From Lysobacterales bacterium (GTDB lineage: Bacteria > Pseudomonadota > Gammaproteobacteria > Xanthomonadales > Xanthomonadaceae): 12,997 nucleotides of DNA. Location: positions 1-12,997 of the forward strand of contig JAGRJX010000034.1 of the NCBI GenBank assembly GCA_020442545.1, read 5' to 3'. Under the pieces are notes generated by a model, which made no database searches, was not told the DNA's origin, and saw only the letters and a program-made list of their open reading frames with translations. Both the position numbers and the translations under genes were made by a program. Shown one piece after another: positions 6,760 through 12,997 of the stretch (the first letter of the stretch is position 1; every line of letters starts with the position of its first letter).

Positions 6760-8175
6760 CTAGTCGGAACTTGGCGCAGCGTACTGGTCAATCACCGTCT
6801 CGACAGCCGCCGCGCAGACGCTGCAGAAGGCTTCGGTGCGGGTGAACATCACGCAGTTGGCTTCGGGGCGGTAGTAGCCGGTGGCTTCGTAGTTGGCGCC
6901 TTCGAAGGCGCCGATCGTATTGGCGTACCTGGCCTTGCCCAGCAGGTCTTCCTCCAGCGTCTTTTCTCGGCGGAACAGGGCGTTCATTTCCGACTCGGGA
7001 CGCTGGTCTTCGCGTAGTTTGGCGCGGACCTTCTGGTAATCCTGCTGGTGTTCTTCGAATTCGGCCTTTGGCCATGGCGTTGGCAGTGGTGTGTCCGCTT
7101 TCACCATGGAGCGCCACTTGAGCTGCGCGGGATTGCGCAGTGCAGTGACGTTGGGCTCCCACGGTTCCTTGCGCTCGCCACCAGTCTCGTACGCTACCGA
7201 TGAGGTGTAGTACTCGTCGGCGAGGCCGGCGAAGTGGTGGCCGAACTCGTGCACGAACAGGTAGGGCGACCATTCGCTGCGGGCAGCCGCGGTGCTGTAC
7301 AGGCCATAGATGCCACCACCGCCGTAGGTCTCGTTGTTCACCAGGATTTCGATGAACTCGTAGGGCGCCCACTGCGCGATGTCGCGCAGGGCTTCGTTCT
7401 CGAAGGTCAGCACGTAGCGCTCGCTGCCGAAGGCGTCGTAGCGCGTGCCCAGTGGCGTCCAGCGGTGCAGACCGCTGGATGGCCTTGCCACGCCCGATTC
7501 AGGTGACGGCGCCATCAGCGCGTGGACGTTGAAGTCATTCGCGCGATCCTTGAACGGCGACACCTTGAACAGTTCGTTGCTCAGACGTTTGGCGTCGGCG
7601 ATGAACTTGTCCTGCTCGGCGACGGTGTAACCATCGCCAAGAATCAAAAGATCAACCTTGTCCGGCGATGGACCACTGTCGCGGATGCTGACCACCTCGC
7701 CGGGCTTTGGTGACGATGCATGGCGCACGTCCAGCGCCGTCGGATCGATGTCCGTCGTCCACACCTGCGAGAACTGGTTGCGGTCATCGCGTGCATACAG
7801 GCGGACGCGCACCGGTTTGTCCGGCATGGGGAAGCGCAGGGACTCGCTGAAGCGGCGATTCATCCATCGCGCTTCGCTGGTCGTCCGCCACTCGCCGAAG
7901 ATCGAGCTGAAGCCGCGCGAATACAGCACCGCGTTCGTTGCCGGATCGACGACCTCGAAGAAGTAGGCGCCGCGACGCAGGCGATCAATGTTCTGGTCGG
8001 GATCGCCCGGCCACGGCAGTGGCTCGATCACCACCTTGTCGACACTGTAGCTGTCCGACAATGCGTTGCCGCTATGGCTGTAGTCGACGCGCAGCGTGCG
8101 CGGTGCGTTGGTGGCGAATGCAGTTGCTGCACCCAGCAGTATCAGCAGGCTGGCGATGATCCGGATCGGTTGCAT
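6760..8175 (-). CDS. Secreted M64-family metallopeptidase (IgA peptidase M64)
   Basis: This 471-aa secreted zinc peptidase has a signal peptide (about 1-21), an N-terminal beta-sandwich-like domain (about 25-160) and a catalytic M64 domain. KVDLLILGDGYTVAEQDKF opens the catalytic domain. The zinc motif HEFGHHFAGLADEYY places His309 and His313 as ligands and Glu310 as catalytic base, and GLADEY is the M64 hallmark. Near the C-terminus NCVMFTRTEAFCSVC supplies three cysteines, as seen in this family. M64 was named after an IgA-cleaving clostridial enzyme, but environmental members are general secreted peptidases and the substrate here is unknown. The Met at 8175 was chosen over an upstream in-frame ATG at 8229 because it directly precedes the signal peptide and has AAGGGAGG upstream. 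It lies 60 nt after the beta-helix gene and may share its transcript. Confidence 0.92.
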   Translation of the reverse strand: MQPIRIIASLLILLGAATAFATNAPRTLRVDYSHSGNALSDSYSVDKVVIEPLPWPGDPDQNIDRLRRGAYFFEVVDPATNAVLYSRGFSSIFGEWRTTSEARWMNRRFSESLRFPMPDKPVRVRLYARDDRNQFSQVWTTDIDPTALDVRHASSPKPGEVVSIRDSGPSPDKVDLLILGDGYTVAEQDKFIADAKRLSNELFKVSPFKDRANDFNVHALMAPSPESGVARPSSGLHRWTPLGTRYDAFGSERYVLTFENEALRDIAQWAPYEFIEILVNNETYGGGGIYGLYSTAAARSEWSPYLFVHEFGHHFAGLADEYYTSSVAYETGGERKEPWEPNVTALRNPAQLKWRSMVKADTPLPTPWPKAEFEEHQQDYQKVRAKLREDQRPESEMNALFRREKTLEEDLLGKARYANTIGAFEGANYEATGYYRPEANCVMFTRTEAFCSVCAAAVETVIDQYAAPSSD

Positions 8176-8203
8176 GGGCGGGCCCTCCCTTGGACCCGCC
8201 CAT
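8174..8203 (-). promoter_or_regulatory. Hairpin over the M64 start codon and ribosome binding site
   Basis: A perfect 9-bp inverted repeat (ATGGGCGGG, 8174-8182, and CCCGCCCAT, 8195-8203) spans the translation start. Two more G-C pairs can form past a bulged A. In the minus-strand mRNA the ribosome binding site AAGGGAGG lies in or next to the loop, and the first bases of the start codon are in the 3' arm. It could restrain initiation, or act as a terminator after the beta-helix gene. The geometry is seen; the effect is inferred. Confidence 0.5.
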
Positions 8204-8209
8204 ACTGAC

Positions 8210-8227
8210 GCCATCGGCGCCAATGGC
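8210..8227 (-). terminator. Short hairpin after the beta-helix gene
   Basis: GCCAT (8210-8214) and ATGGC (8223-8227) pair around an 8-nt loop that contains the self-complementary GGCGCC. It begins 8 nt past the beta-helix stop codon. It is short and has no T tract, so attenuation between the two genes is only a possibility. Confidence 0.25.
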
Positions 8228-8235
8228 AAGTGCGC

Positions 8236-10650
8236 TCAGTCCTCGAAGCCGTCCTTGAAGATGTCAGTGCTTGGCGGAACCGCTGTGAAGCCCAGTGGCG
8301 GGCTGAACTCGGAGCTGCTGCCGTCGCTGTCGATCACCATGCTGGTCAGTCCGCCGGTGGAGACGCCGGCCGGCAGCGTCACTGTGATGGTTTTCTCGTA
8401 GTTGGTTGCGGGTGGCGTCACCGACTCGGCATACACATCACTCTGGATGAAAGTGCGGCCCTGGTTGGTGCCGCCGCCGTTGAGGTAGAAATCCACGCTG
8501 AGCGGATAGGCCGCGCGCACGGTATTGGTGTCAACGCGGTAGGTGACGCTCAGTTCGCCGACACCGCCGACCAGTGCGGTGATCACCGGATGGTTCTGGA
8601 TGTTGTTGGCGCCACTGTCCATGTCGCCCACGTCGTTGGCGGTGTAGCCGTCGTCATTGATGTCGATGCCAAGATCGCCGTTGTCGCTAAAGCTGTTCTG
8701 CTCGATGCGGTTGCGCGTTCCCGATGTGGTGCCGACGCGTACGCCGTCGTTGCTGTTGTAGACCAGCGTATTGCCCTTGATCTCGTTGAGGTAGGCGTTG
8801 GCAGTGGTCAGCAGGATGCCGCCGTTGTGGTTGCCGAGGTTGATGCCGGGCACACCACCGATCTGGTTGCCGCGGATGATGTTGGCCGGACTGTCGACCT
8901 GGATGCCGTCCGAGCCGTTGTCGCCGATGACGTTGGCGCTGCAGCCGCTGTCCGGATCGCCGATCAGGTTGCCGCCACCGGGCAGCCAGATGCCCTCGCC
9001 GACATTGCCGGCGAGTTCGTCTCCGCTGCCGACCCCAATGCGATTGCCGCAGACTTCGGTGCCGCCGCCTTCGAGGATGATGCCCTGGTTATTGAAGCCG
9101 ATCCGGTTGTCCTCGACCAGGGTATTGGTTGCGCCATTTCGCACGCGGATGCCGCCCGTATCGAAGATGCCGCCGGTGTTGTTGCCCCAGTCCAGGCCGT
9201 CGTTGCTCATGCCGATCTGGTTGCCGCTGATGATGTTGGCGTCGCCGCTGACCACGTCAATGCCGTCGTCGCTCATTTCCGCGATCCGGTTGCCGGTCAC
9301 GTCGTTGCTGTCGCCGACCAGCACCACACCGTTGTTGCCGTTGCCGTGGACTTCTTCCGTGCAGGTCGAGCAGGGCAGCAGAAACCCGAGGCTGTTGGAC
9401 AGGACATGGTTGCTGTCGCCGTCCACGCGCACGGCGTCGCCGGTGTTGTCGAGGACGTAGTTCTGCTTGACCGTGTTGTTGCTGCCTGCGGCGATGTGCA
9501 CGCCGCGACCGCTGTTGTCGTGCATCCGATTGTTCTGGACGATGTTGCCGTAGGAGGCGAACAGATTGCCGACCGCCACGCCGTGCCCGCCATTACGGCC
9601 GATGAAGTTCTTCATGCCCGCGGCGACATAACCCAGGCGACTGCCGCTGCCATTCAGTGAGACGCCATTGCCGGTGTTGTCGCGGATATCGTTGGCATAG
9701 ATCCACTGGCCCCCGGTCTCCACCCGGATGCCATCGCCCCCGTTGTTGCGGACGATGTTCCTGGTCTTGCGGTCGCCACTACCGGTGCCGCGGAATTCGC
9801 CAATCTTGTTGTCGATGCCGAGGACATGGATGCCGTGCCCGGCATTTCCCGGATTGCCGGTGCCGTAGCCGACCTCGTTGCCGGCGATCACGTTGCTGTC
9901 GCCCAGCAGCACGTAGATGCCGTCTTCGCCGCTGTCGCCAATGCGATTGCCTACCCCAATGATGTTTGCGGCTGCCGTGCTTTCGATTTCCTGGCCGACG
10001 ATGCAGCGCCCACAGTTGTTGAGGTAGATGCCCGCACCGTCATTGCCATCGACGCCGCCGTTGGCGGCAATGCCGATCCAGTTACCGTCCAGCGTGTCGA
10101 CCACGCCGTTGACGACTTCGATGCCATTGTCCGGAAAGCCGATGATGCCGATGGCATGGATCGCGCCCAGGCTGATGCCGTTCATGCGGAAGCCATCAGC
10201 CGTGGTTCCGCCGAGACCGCTGCCGTTGATGTAAACACGCGGCGCCGCGTCGGCGACGCTGGTAGCGCTGCTGTTGTAGCCGGTGGCGGTGCGGCCATCG
10301 ATGACCAGTCGCTGGGTAATCGTCGGCAGCGGCGTTCCGCCGATATTGATCACCAGCGCAATGCTGCTGCTGGTGGGCAGGTCAAACTCGATGTAGTCGG
10401 TCGCGCCCGGGTTGCCGTTGGCATTGGCTTGTTCGATGGCCGCACGCAGCGTGCAGCTGACCGGTCCGCCGGCGACGCGGTCGCAGACACCGTCACCGGG
10501 ATTGGAATCACCGTCGTCGAAAATCGAGTCGACGGTAAAGGTCGCGGCCATTGCCGGAAGCCCGGTCAGCATGAGGGTGGCTGCGATCAGGGCGGAGAGG
10601 CGGTGGGTGCGGCTCGGGTGATGCTGGGTATCGCGCTGGACGATGTTCAT
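8236..10650 (-). CDS. Large secreted right-handed beta-helix protein with CSLREA-like N-terminus
   Basis: This 804-aa exported protein has a signal peptide (about 1-35, ending AMA). A CSLREA-type N-terminal segment follows: TFTVDS, PGDGVC (Cys56) and CTLRAAIEQAN (Cys66), where CTLRAA replaces the usual CSLREA. From about 130 to 690 there are many short parallel beta-helix turns of the pattern N-x-I-x-G-N-x-I-G. Past about 690, NHPVIT, YRVDTNTVRA and IDSDGSSSEFSPP form the terminal domain commonly found after such helices. It ends DIFKDGFED, like the DGFE tails of many exported Xanthomonadales proteins. The start at 10650 was chosen for the signal peptide and a GGAAA site 5 nt upstream; an ATG 13 codons earlier adds only polar residues. 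It may act as an adhesin, a surface-layer protein or a polysaccharide-binding protein; no lyase residues are recognised. Confidence 0.88.
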   Translation of the reverse strand: MNIVQRDTQHHPSRTHRLSALIAATLMLTGLPAMAATFTVDSIFDDGDSNPGDGVCDRVAGGPVSCTLRAAIEQANANGNPGATDYIEFDLPTSSSIALVINIGGTPLPTITQRLVIDGRTATGYNSSATSVADAAPRVYINGSGLGGTTADGFRMNGISLGAIHAIGIIGFPDNGIEVVNGVVDTLDGNWIGIAANGGVDGNDGAGIYLNNCGRCIVGQEIESTAAANIIGVGNRIGDSGEDGIYVLLGDSNVIAGNEVGYGTGNPGNAGHGIHVLGIDNKIGEFRGTGSGDRKTRNIVRNNGGDGIRVETGGQWIYANDIRDNTGNGVSLNGSGSRLGYVAAGMKNFIGRNGGHGVAVGNLFASYGNIVQNNRMHDNSGRGVHIAAGSNNTVKQNYVLDNTGDAVRVDGDSNHVLSNSLGFLLPCSTCTEEVHGNGNNGVVLVGDSNDVTGNRIAEMSDDGIDVVSGDANIISGNQIGMSNDGLDWGNNTGGIFDTGGIRVRNGATNTLVEDNRIGFNNQGIILEGGGTEVCGNRIGVGSGDELAGNVGEGIWLPGGGNLIGDPDSGCSANVIGDNGSDGIQVDSPANIIRGNQIGGVPGINLGNHNGGILLTTANAYLNEIKGNTLVYNSNDGVRVGTTSGTRNRIEQNSFSDNGDLGIDINDDGYTANDVGDMDSGANNIQNHPVITALVGGVGELSVTYRVDTNTVRAAYPLSVDFYLNGGGTNQGRTFIQSDVYAESVTPPATNYEKTITVTLPAGVSTGGLTSMVIDSDGSSSEFSPPLGFTAVPPSTDIFKDGFED
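8860..8886 (-). repeat. Intragenic 27-nt repeat, copy 1
   Basis: This stretch matches 9214-9240 with one mismatch in 27 nt. It encodes ANIIRGNQIG, one turn of the beta-helix. The near identity at DNA level suggests recent duplication or gene conversion among helix turns. Confidence 0.7.
9214..9240 (-). repeat. Intragenic 27-nt repeat, copy 2
   Basis: This is the second copy of the unit at 8860-8886, encoding ANIISGNQIG. The single base difference changes Arg to Ser. Confidence 0.7.
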
Positions 10651-10973
10651 GGCGGTTTCCGGTTTGGGTCGAAGGGTGCTTGGCGACAATCGCCGTTATT
10701 CCCCGGTACTGACCCATTCGGAATTTCCGCCGTCGGACTGCCATTTGCGGTCGCGCTGCACTCTGGCTGGCAGGTCCAGAATTGCAGATGACCGTCACAT
10801 TTCCGGAAGCGATTGAACATTCGGGATTTTTTGCCGAATCCGCGACCGGATGCGCGGTTCTTGACACCCATTCGTTACAAAATGTCACAACGCCGACACG
10901 AGCTGCTGCTTCCCCCTGTTCAAAGCTGATTCAGCTTGTGTTCGGCCTCTAATCATTAAAATATTGTGAAAAT

Positions 10974-11002
10974 TCGGTCAGTTGGGGAAAGTTTCTGACC
11001 GA
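10974..11002 (+). promoter_or_regulatory. Perfect 8-nt inverted repeat upstream of the SPFH gene
   Basis: TCGGTCAG (10974-10981) and CTGACCGA (10995-11002) are perfect complements separated by 13 nt. They lie just after the AT-rich patch and about 77 nt before the SPFH start. It could be a dimeric operator or a leader hairpin. Confidence 0.45.
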
Positions 11003-11041
11003 TGCATCACGAACAATGCGCAACACCCTGAAATAACAAAT

Positions 11042-11059
11042 GCAGCGCTTCGGCGCTGC
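11042..11059 (+). promoter_or_regulatory. C(UUCG)G tetraloop hairpin in the SPFH leader
   Basis: GCAGCGC (11042-11048), TTCG and GCGCTGC (11053-11059) form a perfect 7-bp stem with the extra-stable C(UUCG)G loop in the plus-strand transcript. It ends 19 nt before the ATG at 11079. It is followed by CATAACAAG, not a T tract, so it is more likely a leader structure than a terminator. Confidence 0.6.
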
Positions 11060-11078
11060 CATAACAAGACCACCTGCC

Positions 11079-11555
11079 ATGAACCAGCTGCCAGCGATGC
11101 TGAACCTCCTGATCCCGGTCCTCGGGCTGGTGGTTCTGCTGGCTTTTTCGCTGCACCGGGTGCCCGAAGGCGAAGCTCGCCTGGTCAACCGTTTTGGCCG
11201 ATACCACCGCACGCTCAAGCCCGGCTGGCGCTGGCAACTGCCGCTGCTGGATCGCGATGGCGGCCGCTACCCGCTGCTGGGACACCATGTGGAGGTCCAC
11301 CTGCCGCAGGTGCAAAGCGACGCTGACATCTATTTCCAGGTGCTGGAGCCGGCAGTGTCCGGGCCTGCGCTGGGTCGCCTCGACGATCTGGTCACGCTGG
11401 AAGCCACGGCGCGACTGGTTGATCTGGGCCGCGAACGGGCCGAGGACGACAGCCTCAGCAGTCTCAGCAATCGTTACTGCGACAGCCTCAACCGCCACCT
11501 CGGGCGCCTCGGCCTGCGCGTGATCCGCTGCCAGCTGCACCTGCCGACGCTCTGA
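11079..11555 (+). CDS. Minimal membrane-anchored SPFH (band 7/stomatin-like) protein
   Basis: This 158-aa protein has one N-terminal membrane helix (about 8-25), then VPEGEARLVNRFGRYHRTLKPGWRWQ, the classic opening of a stomatin-type SPFH domain. The domain continues through SDADIYFQVLEPA and an ERAEDDSLSSLSNRYCDSLNRHL segment to RVIRCQLHLP, and stops there. Typical stomatin or HflK/C-like proteins are 250-400 aa and go on with a coiled coil needed for oligomerisation, so this is only the anchor plus a compact SPFH domain. It could be a regulatory subunit, a degenerate copy or a distinct small subfamily. No frameshift is visible after the stop, and the downstream sequence does not resemble a coiled coil. 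The ATG at 11079 is preferred over one at 11040, which would put the UUCG hairpin inside the gene and spoil the membrane N-terminus. The Shine-Dalgarno sequence is weak. Confidence 0.7.
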   Translation: MNQLPAMLNLLIPVLGLVVLLAFSLHRVPEGEARLVNRFGRYHRTLKPGWRWQLPLLDRDGGRYPLLGHHVEVHLPQVQSDADIYFQVLEPAVSGPALGRLDDLVTLEATARLVDLGRERAEDDSLSSLSNRYCDSLNRHLGRLGLRVIRCQLHLPTL

Positions 11556-11598
11556 CGGCTTGCTCGCGTCGCCCTCCGCGCCCTCTGCTTCGCAGCGT

Positions 11599-11627
11599 TT
11601 GCCGACAGCCCCCGGCGCGTCGATACT
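11599..11627 (+). promoter_or_regulatory. Candidate sigma-70 promoter of rsmG-parA
   Basis: TTGCCG (11599-11604) and GATACT (11622-11627) are 17 nt apart. Each matches four of six consensus bases. Transcription would begin near 11634, about 26 nt before the GTG start of rsmG. Confidence 0.35.
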
Positions 11628-11659
11628 GGGCGACCTTTCCCGCCCGACCCGCTGCTGAC

Positions 11660-12346
11660 GTGCCTGCCGCCGCGCCCGACACTCCGCCGAATGCCAACCT
11701 GCTGAGTCCCGACCCGGCGCGTCGGCTGGCAGCCGGTCTGGACGCACTGGGCCTGCCGGAAGCGCTTCGCGAACCGCTGTCGGCCTATCTCGACCTGCTG
11801 CTGACCTGGAACCGCACCTACAACCTCACCGCGATCCGCGATCCGGCCGAGATGGTGAGCAAGCATCTGCTCGACTCGCTGGTCATGGCACCGTTCTTCG
11901 GCGATCGGCGACTGGCCGATCTCGGCACCGGCGCCGGACTGCCGGGCATTCCGCTGGCACTGGCCTGCCCGGAACTGCGCGTGTCGCTGGTGGAATCCGC
12001 CGGTAAGAAAGCCCGCTTCATGCGCCACGCGGTGCGCGCGCTGGGGCTGGCCGACCGGGTCCGCGTGCTGGAGCAGCGGGTCGAGGCGGTCGAGGAGCCG
12101 GGCGAATTCGACTGTCTTACCGCGCGGGCCTTGGGTACCCTAGCGCTGATCCTGGACCTTGGGGGACGGCTGCTGCGCCCGGATGGGCAGCTGCTGGCAA
12201 TGAAGGGACAGGTTCCCGATGCGGAGATCGCAGCGCTGCCCGATGGCTGGGCGGTGACCGACATCGTTCCGCTGAGGGTGCCCGGCCTCGATGCCGAGCG
12301 TCACCTGATCCGCGTCGCGCGCCGCGCGGATCAGGCGGAATACTGA
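11660..12346 (+). CDS. rsmG: 16S rRNA (guanine-527-N7)-methyltransferase RsmG
   Basis: RsmG (GidB) uses S-adenosylmethionine to methylate N7 of G527 in 16S rRNA; in other bacteria its loss gives low-level streptomycin resistance. The 228-aa protein has the family signatures: LLLTWNRTYNLTAIRDPAEMVSKHLLDSL (about 46-74), the SAM-binding glycine-rich motif DLGTGAGLPGIPLA (87-100), LVESAGKKARFMRHA, and TARALGTLALIL near the active site. Its length is close to the usual 205-215 aa, with about 15 extra N-terminal residues rich in Pro and Ala. The start is a GTG; no in-frame ATG lies between it and the conserved region. No good ribosome binding site precedes it, so the exact start is less sure than the identity. 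It lies 32 nt ahead of parA, the usual rsmG-parA order, but mnmG is not upstream here. Confidence 0.95.
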   Translation: MPAAAPDTPPNANLLSPDPARRLAAGLDALGLPEALREPLSAYLDLLLTWNRTYNLTAIRDPAEMVSKHLLDSLVMAPFFGDRRLADLGTGAGLPGIPLALACPELRVSLVESAGKKARFMRHAVRALGLADRVRVLEQRVEAVEEPGEFDCLTARALGTLALILDLGGRLLRPDGQLLAMKGQVPDAEIAALPDGWAVTDIVPLRVPGLDAERHLIRVARRADQAEY

Positions 12347-12378
12347 GCGCAGAGATTTCGACGGAAGAAGCCAGACAC

Positions 12379-12997
12379 ATGGGACGCATCATCGCCATCG
12401 CCAACCAGAAGGGCGGCGTCGGCAAGACCACCACCGCCGTCAACCTCGCCGCCGCGCTCGCCGAAGCGCGGCGCAAGGTGCTGCTGGTGGATCTCGACCC
12501 GCAGGGCAATGCCACCATGGCGTCCGGCGTGGACAAGCACGAGGTCGAGCTGTCCGGCTGCGAGGTGCTGCTGGAAGAGGCCGATGCGGCGGACGCCATC
12601 GTCGCGACCAAGGCCGGCTACGACCTGCTGCCCGGCAACGGCGACCTGACCGCCGCCGAGGTCAAGCTGATGGACGCGATGGCGCGCGAGCAGCGCCTGC
12701 GCGAGCGCCTGGAACCGCTGCGCGACAAATACCAGTACATCCTGATCGACTGCCCGCCGTCGCTGCACCTGCTGACGCTGAACGGCCTGACCGCCGCCAG
12801 CGGCGTGCTGGTGCCGCTGCAGTGCGAATACTTCGCGCTGGAAGGGCTGTCCGCGCTGGTCGATACCATCCGCGCGGTACAGGCGAAGCTCAATCCCGGG
12901 CTCGAGATCGAAGGCATCCTGCGCACCATGTACGACGTGCGCAACAACCTGTCGAGTGAAGTGTCCGCACAGCTGCAGGAGCATTTCGGCGACAAGG
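12379..12997 (+). CDS. parA: Chromosome-partitioning ATPase ParA (Soj-like), N-terminal part
   Basis: ParA is a deviant-Walker ATPase that binds the nucleoid as an ATP dimer and, with ParB at parS, moves newly copied origins apart. The 206 visible residues cover most of a normal 255-270-aa chromosomal ParA; the gene runs past the right edge. It starts directly with IIAIANQKGGVGKTTTAVNLA, with the deviant Walker A motif KGGVGKTT at residues 11-18. VLLVDLDPQGNAT (about 34-46) is the A' motif, ILIDCPPSL (Walker B, Asp124) follows, and VLVPLQCEYFALEGLS comes next. There is no N-terminal helix-turn-helix, so it is the short chromosomal type rather than a plasmid type Ia ParA. GGAAGAAG 8 nt upstream supports the ATG. 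Position after rsmG fits an origin-proximal rsmG-parA-parB cluster. Confidence 0.95.
   Translation, partial: MGRIIAIANQKGGVGKTTTAVNLAAALAEARRKVLLVDLDPQGNATMASGVDKHEVELSGCEVLLEEADAADAIVATKAGYDLLPGNGDLTAAEVKLMDAMAREQRLRERLEPLRDKYQYILIDCPPSLHLLTLNGLTAASGVLVPLQCEYFALEGLSALVDTIRAVQAKLNPGLEIEGILRTMYDVRNNLSSEVSAQLQEHFGDK

Larger units (their letters stand above)
10651..11078. other. Divergent intergenic region, AT-rich in its right half
   Basis: This 428-nt gap separates the minus-strand beta-helix gene from the plus-strand SPFH gene. I see no convincing coding sequence in it. The right half is clearly AT-rich against the rest of the window, peaking at 10951-10972, where TAAAAT (10957-10962) could serve as a plus-strand -10 with a poor -35 (TTGTGT, 10936, 15-nt spacer). 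A perfect TTGACA at 10861 has no -10 at a suitable distance. A 6-bp inverted repeat around a T-rich loop lies at 10819-10839. Both flanking promoters are probably here. Confidence 0.5.

Noticed and set aside
8230..9660. 476-codon open frame on the plus strand opposite the beta-helix gene, rich in Val, Ala and Asp
   Set aside because: It mirrors the repetitive Asn/Gly/Ile codons of the real gene and has no independent motif. The open frame at 9826-10791 is the same effect.
10508..10888. 126-codon minus-strand frame running into the beta-helix gene
   Set aside because: It is out of frame with the signal peptide, mostly overlaps the real gene, and has no recognisable domain.
10861..10889. Perfect TTGACA and a nearby GTTACA-AAA-TGTCAC near-palindrome
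   Set aside because: No -10 lies at 16-18 nt, and the palindrome has a mismatch. It could be an operator half, but the evidence is too thin to call.
1..12997. CRISPR array, insertion sequence, attachment site, tRNA or rRNA
   Set aside because: No regularly spaced direct repeats, transposase or integrase motifs, or RNA gene signatures were seen on either strand.

Overview
The window is high-GC bacterial chromosome with tightly packed genes. HemB, RsmG and a chromosomal ParA place it on a main chromosome. An M64 peptidase, a DUF4953-type metalloprotease, a CSLREA-like beta-helix protein ending in a DGFE-type tail, and an EF-hand/ECF locus together suggest a gammaproteobacterium near the Xanthomonadales (Lysobacteraceae/Rhodanobacteraceae). 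That placement is inference from gene content, not from a marker phylogeny. I see no rRNA, tRNA, CRISPR array, insertion sequence or phage gene.

Layout. Positions 1-265 (minus) hold the start of hemB. Positions 413-2544 (minus) are a compact four-gene operon, in transcription order: secreted four-EF-hand protein, ECF sigma factor, single-pass putative anti-sigma factor, and membrane-anchored CnrX/Spy-like metal-sensor protein. The last three genes overlap by ATGA. Divergent from it, 2731-5145 (plus) encodes a large exported zinc metalloprotease, followed by a strong hairpin. Positions 5255-6744 (plus) hold a six-helix DUF6159-like membrane protein, a 92-aa two-helix protein and an 83-aa zinc-ribbon-like protein. 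Convergent to these, 10650-6760 (minus) holds a secreted right-handed beta-helix protein and then a secreted M64 peptidase. Positions 10651-11078 are the only long non-coding gap. It has an AT-rich patch and two clean inverted repeats, the second a C(UUCG)G hairpin just before the next gene. Positions 11079-12997 (plus) hold a minimal membrane-anchored SPFH protein, rsmG, and the start of parA.

How it fits together. hemB and rsmG-parA are housekeeping genes: haem synthesis, 16S rRNA methylation and chromosome partition. Most of what lies between is envelope and secretion biology: a probable envelope-stress or metal regulon, two exported zinc peptidases and a large surface or secreted beta-helix protein. 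The most unusual signals are the EF-hand gene heading the sigma/anti-sigma/sensor operon, a hairpin that buries the start codon of the M64 gene with its ribosome binding site in the loop, and the structured leader of the mini-SPFH gene. I did not find a clearly new multi-gene defence or mobile system.
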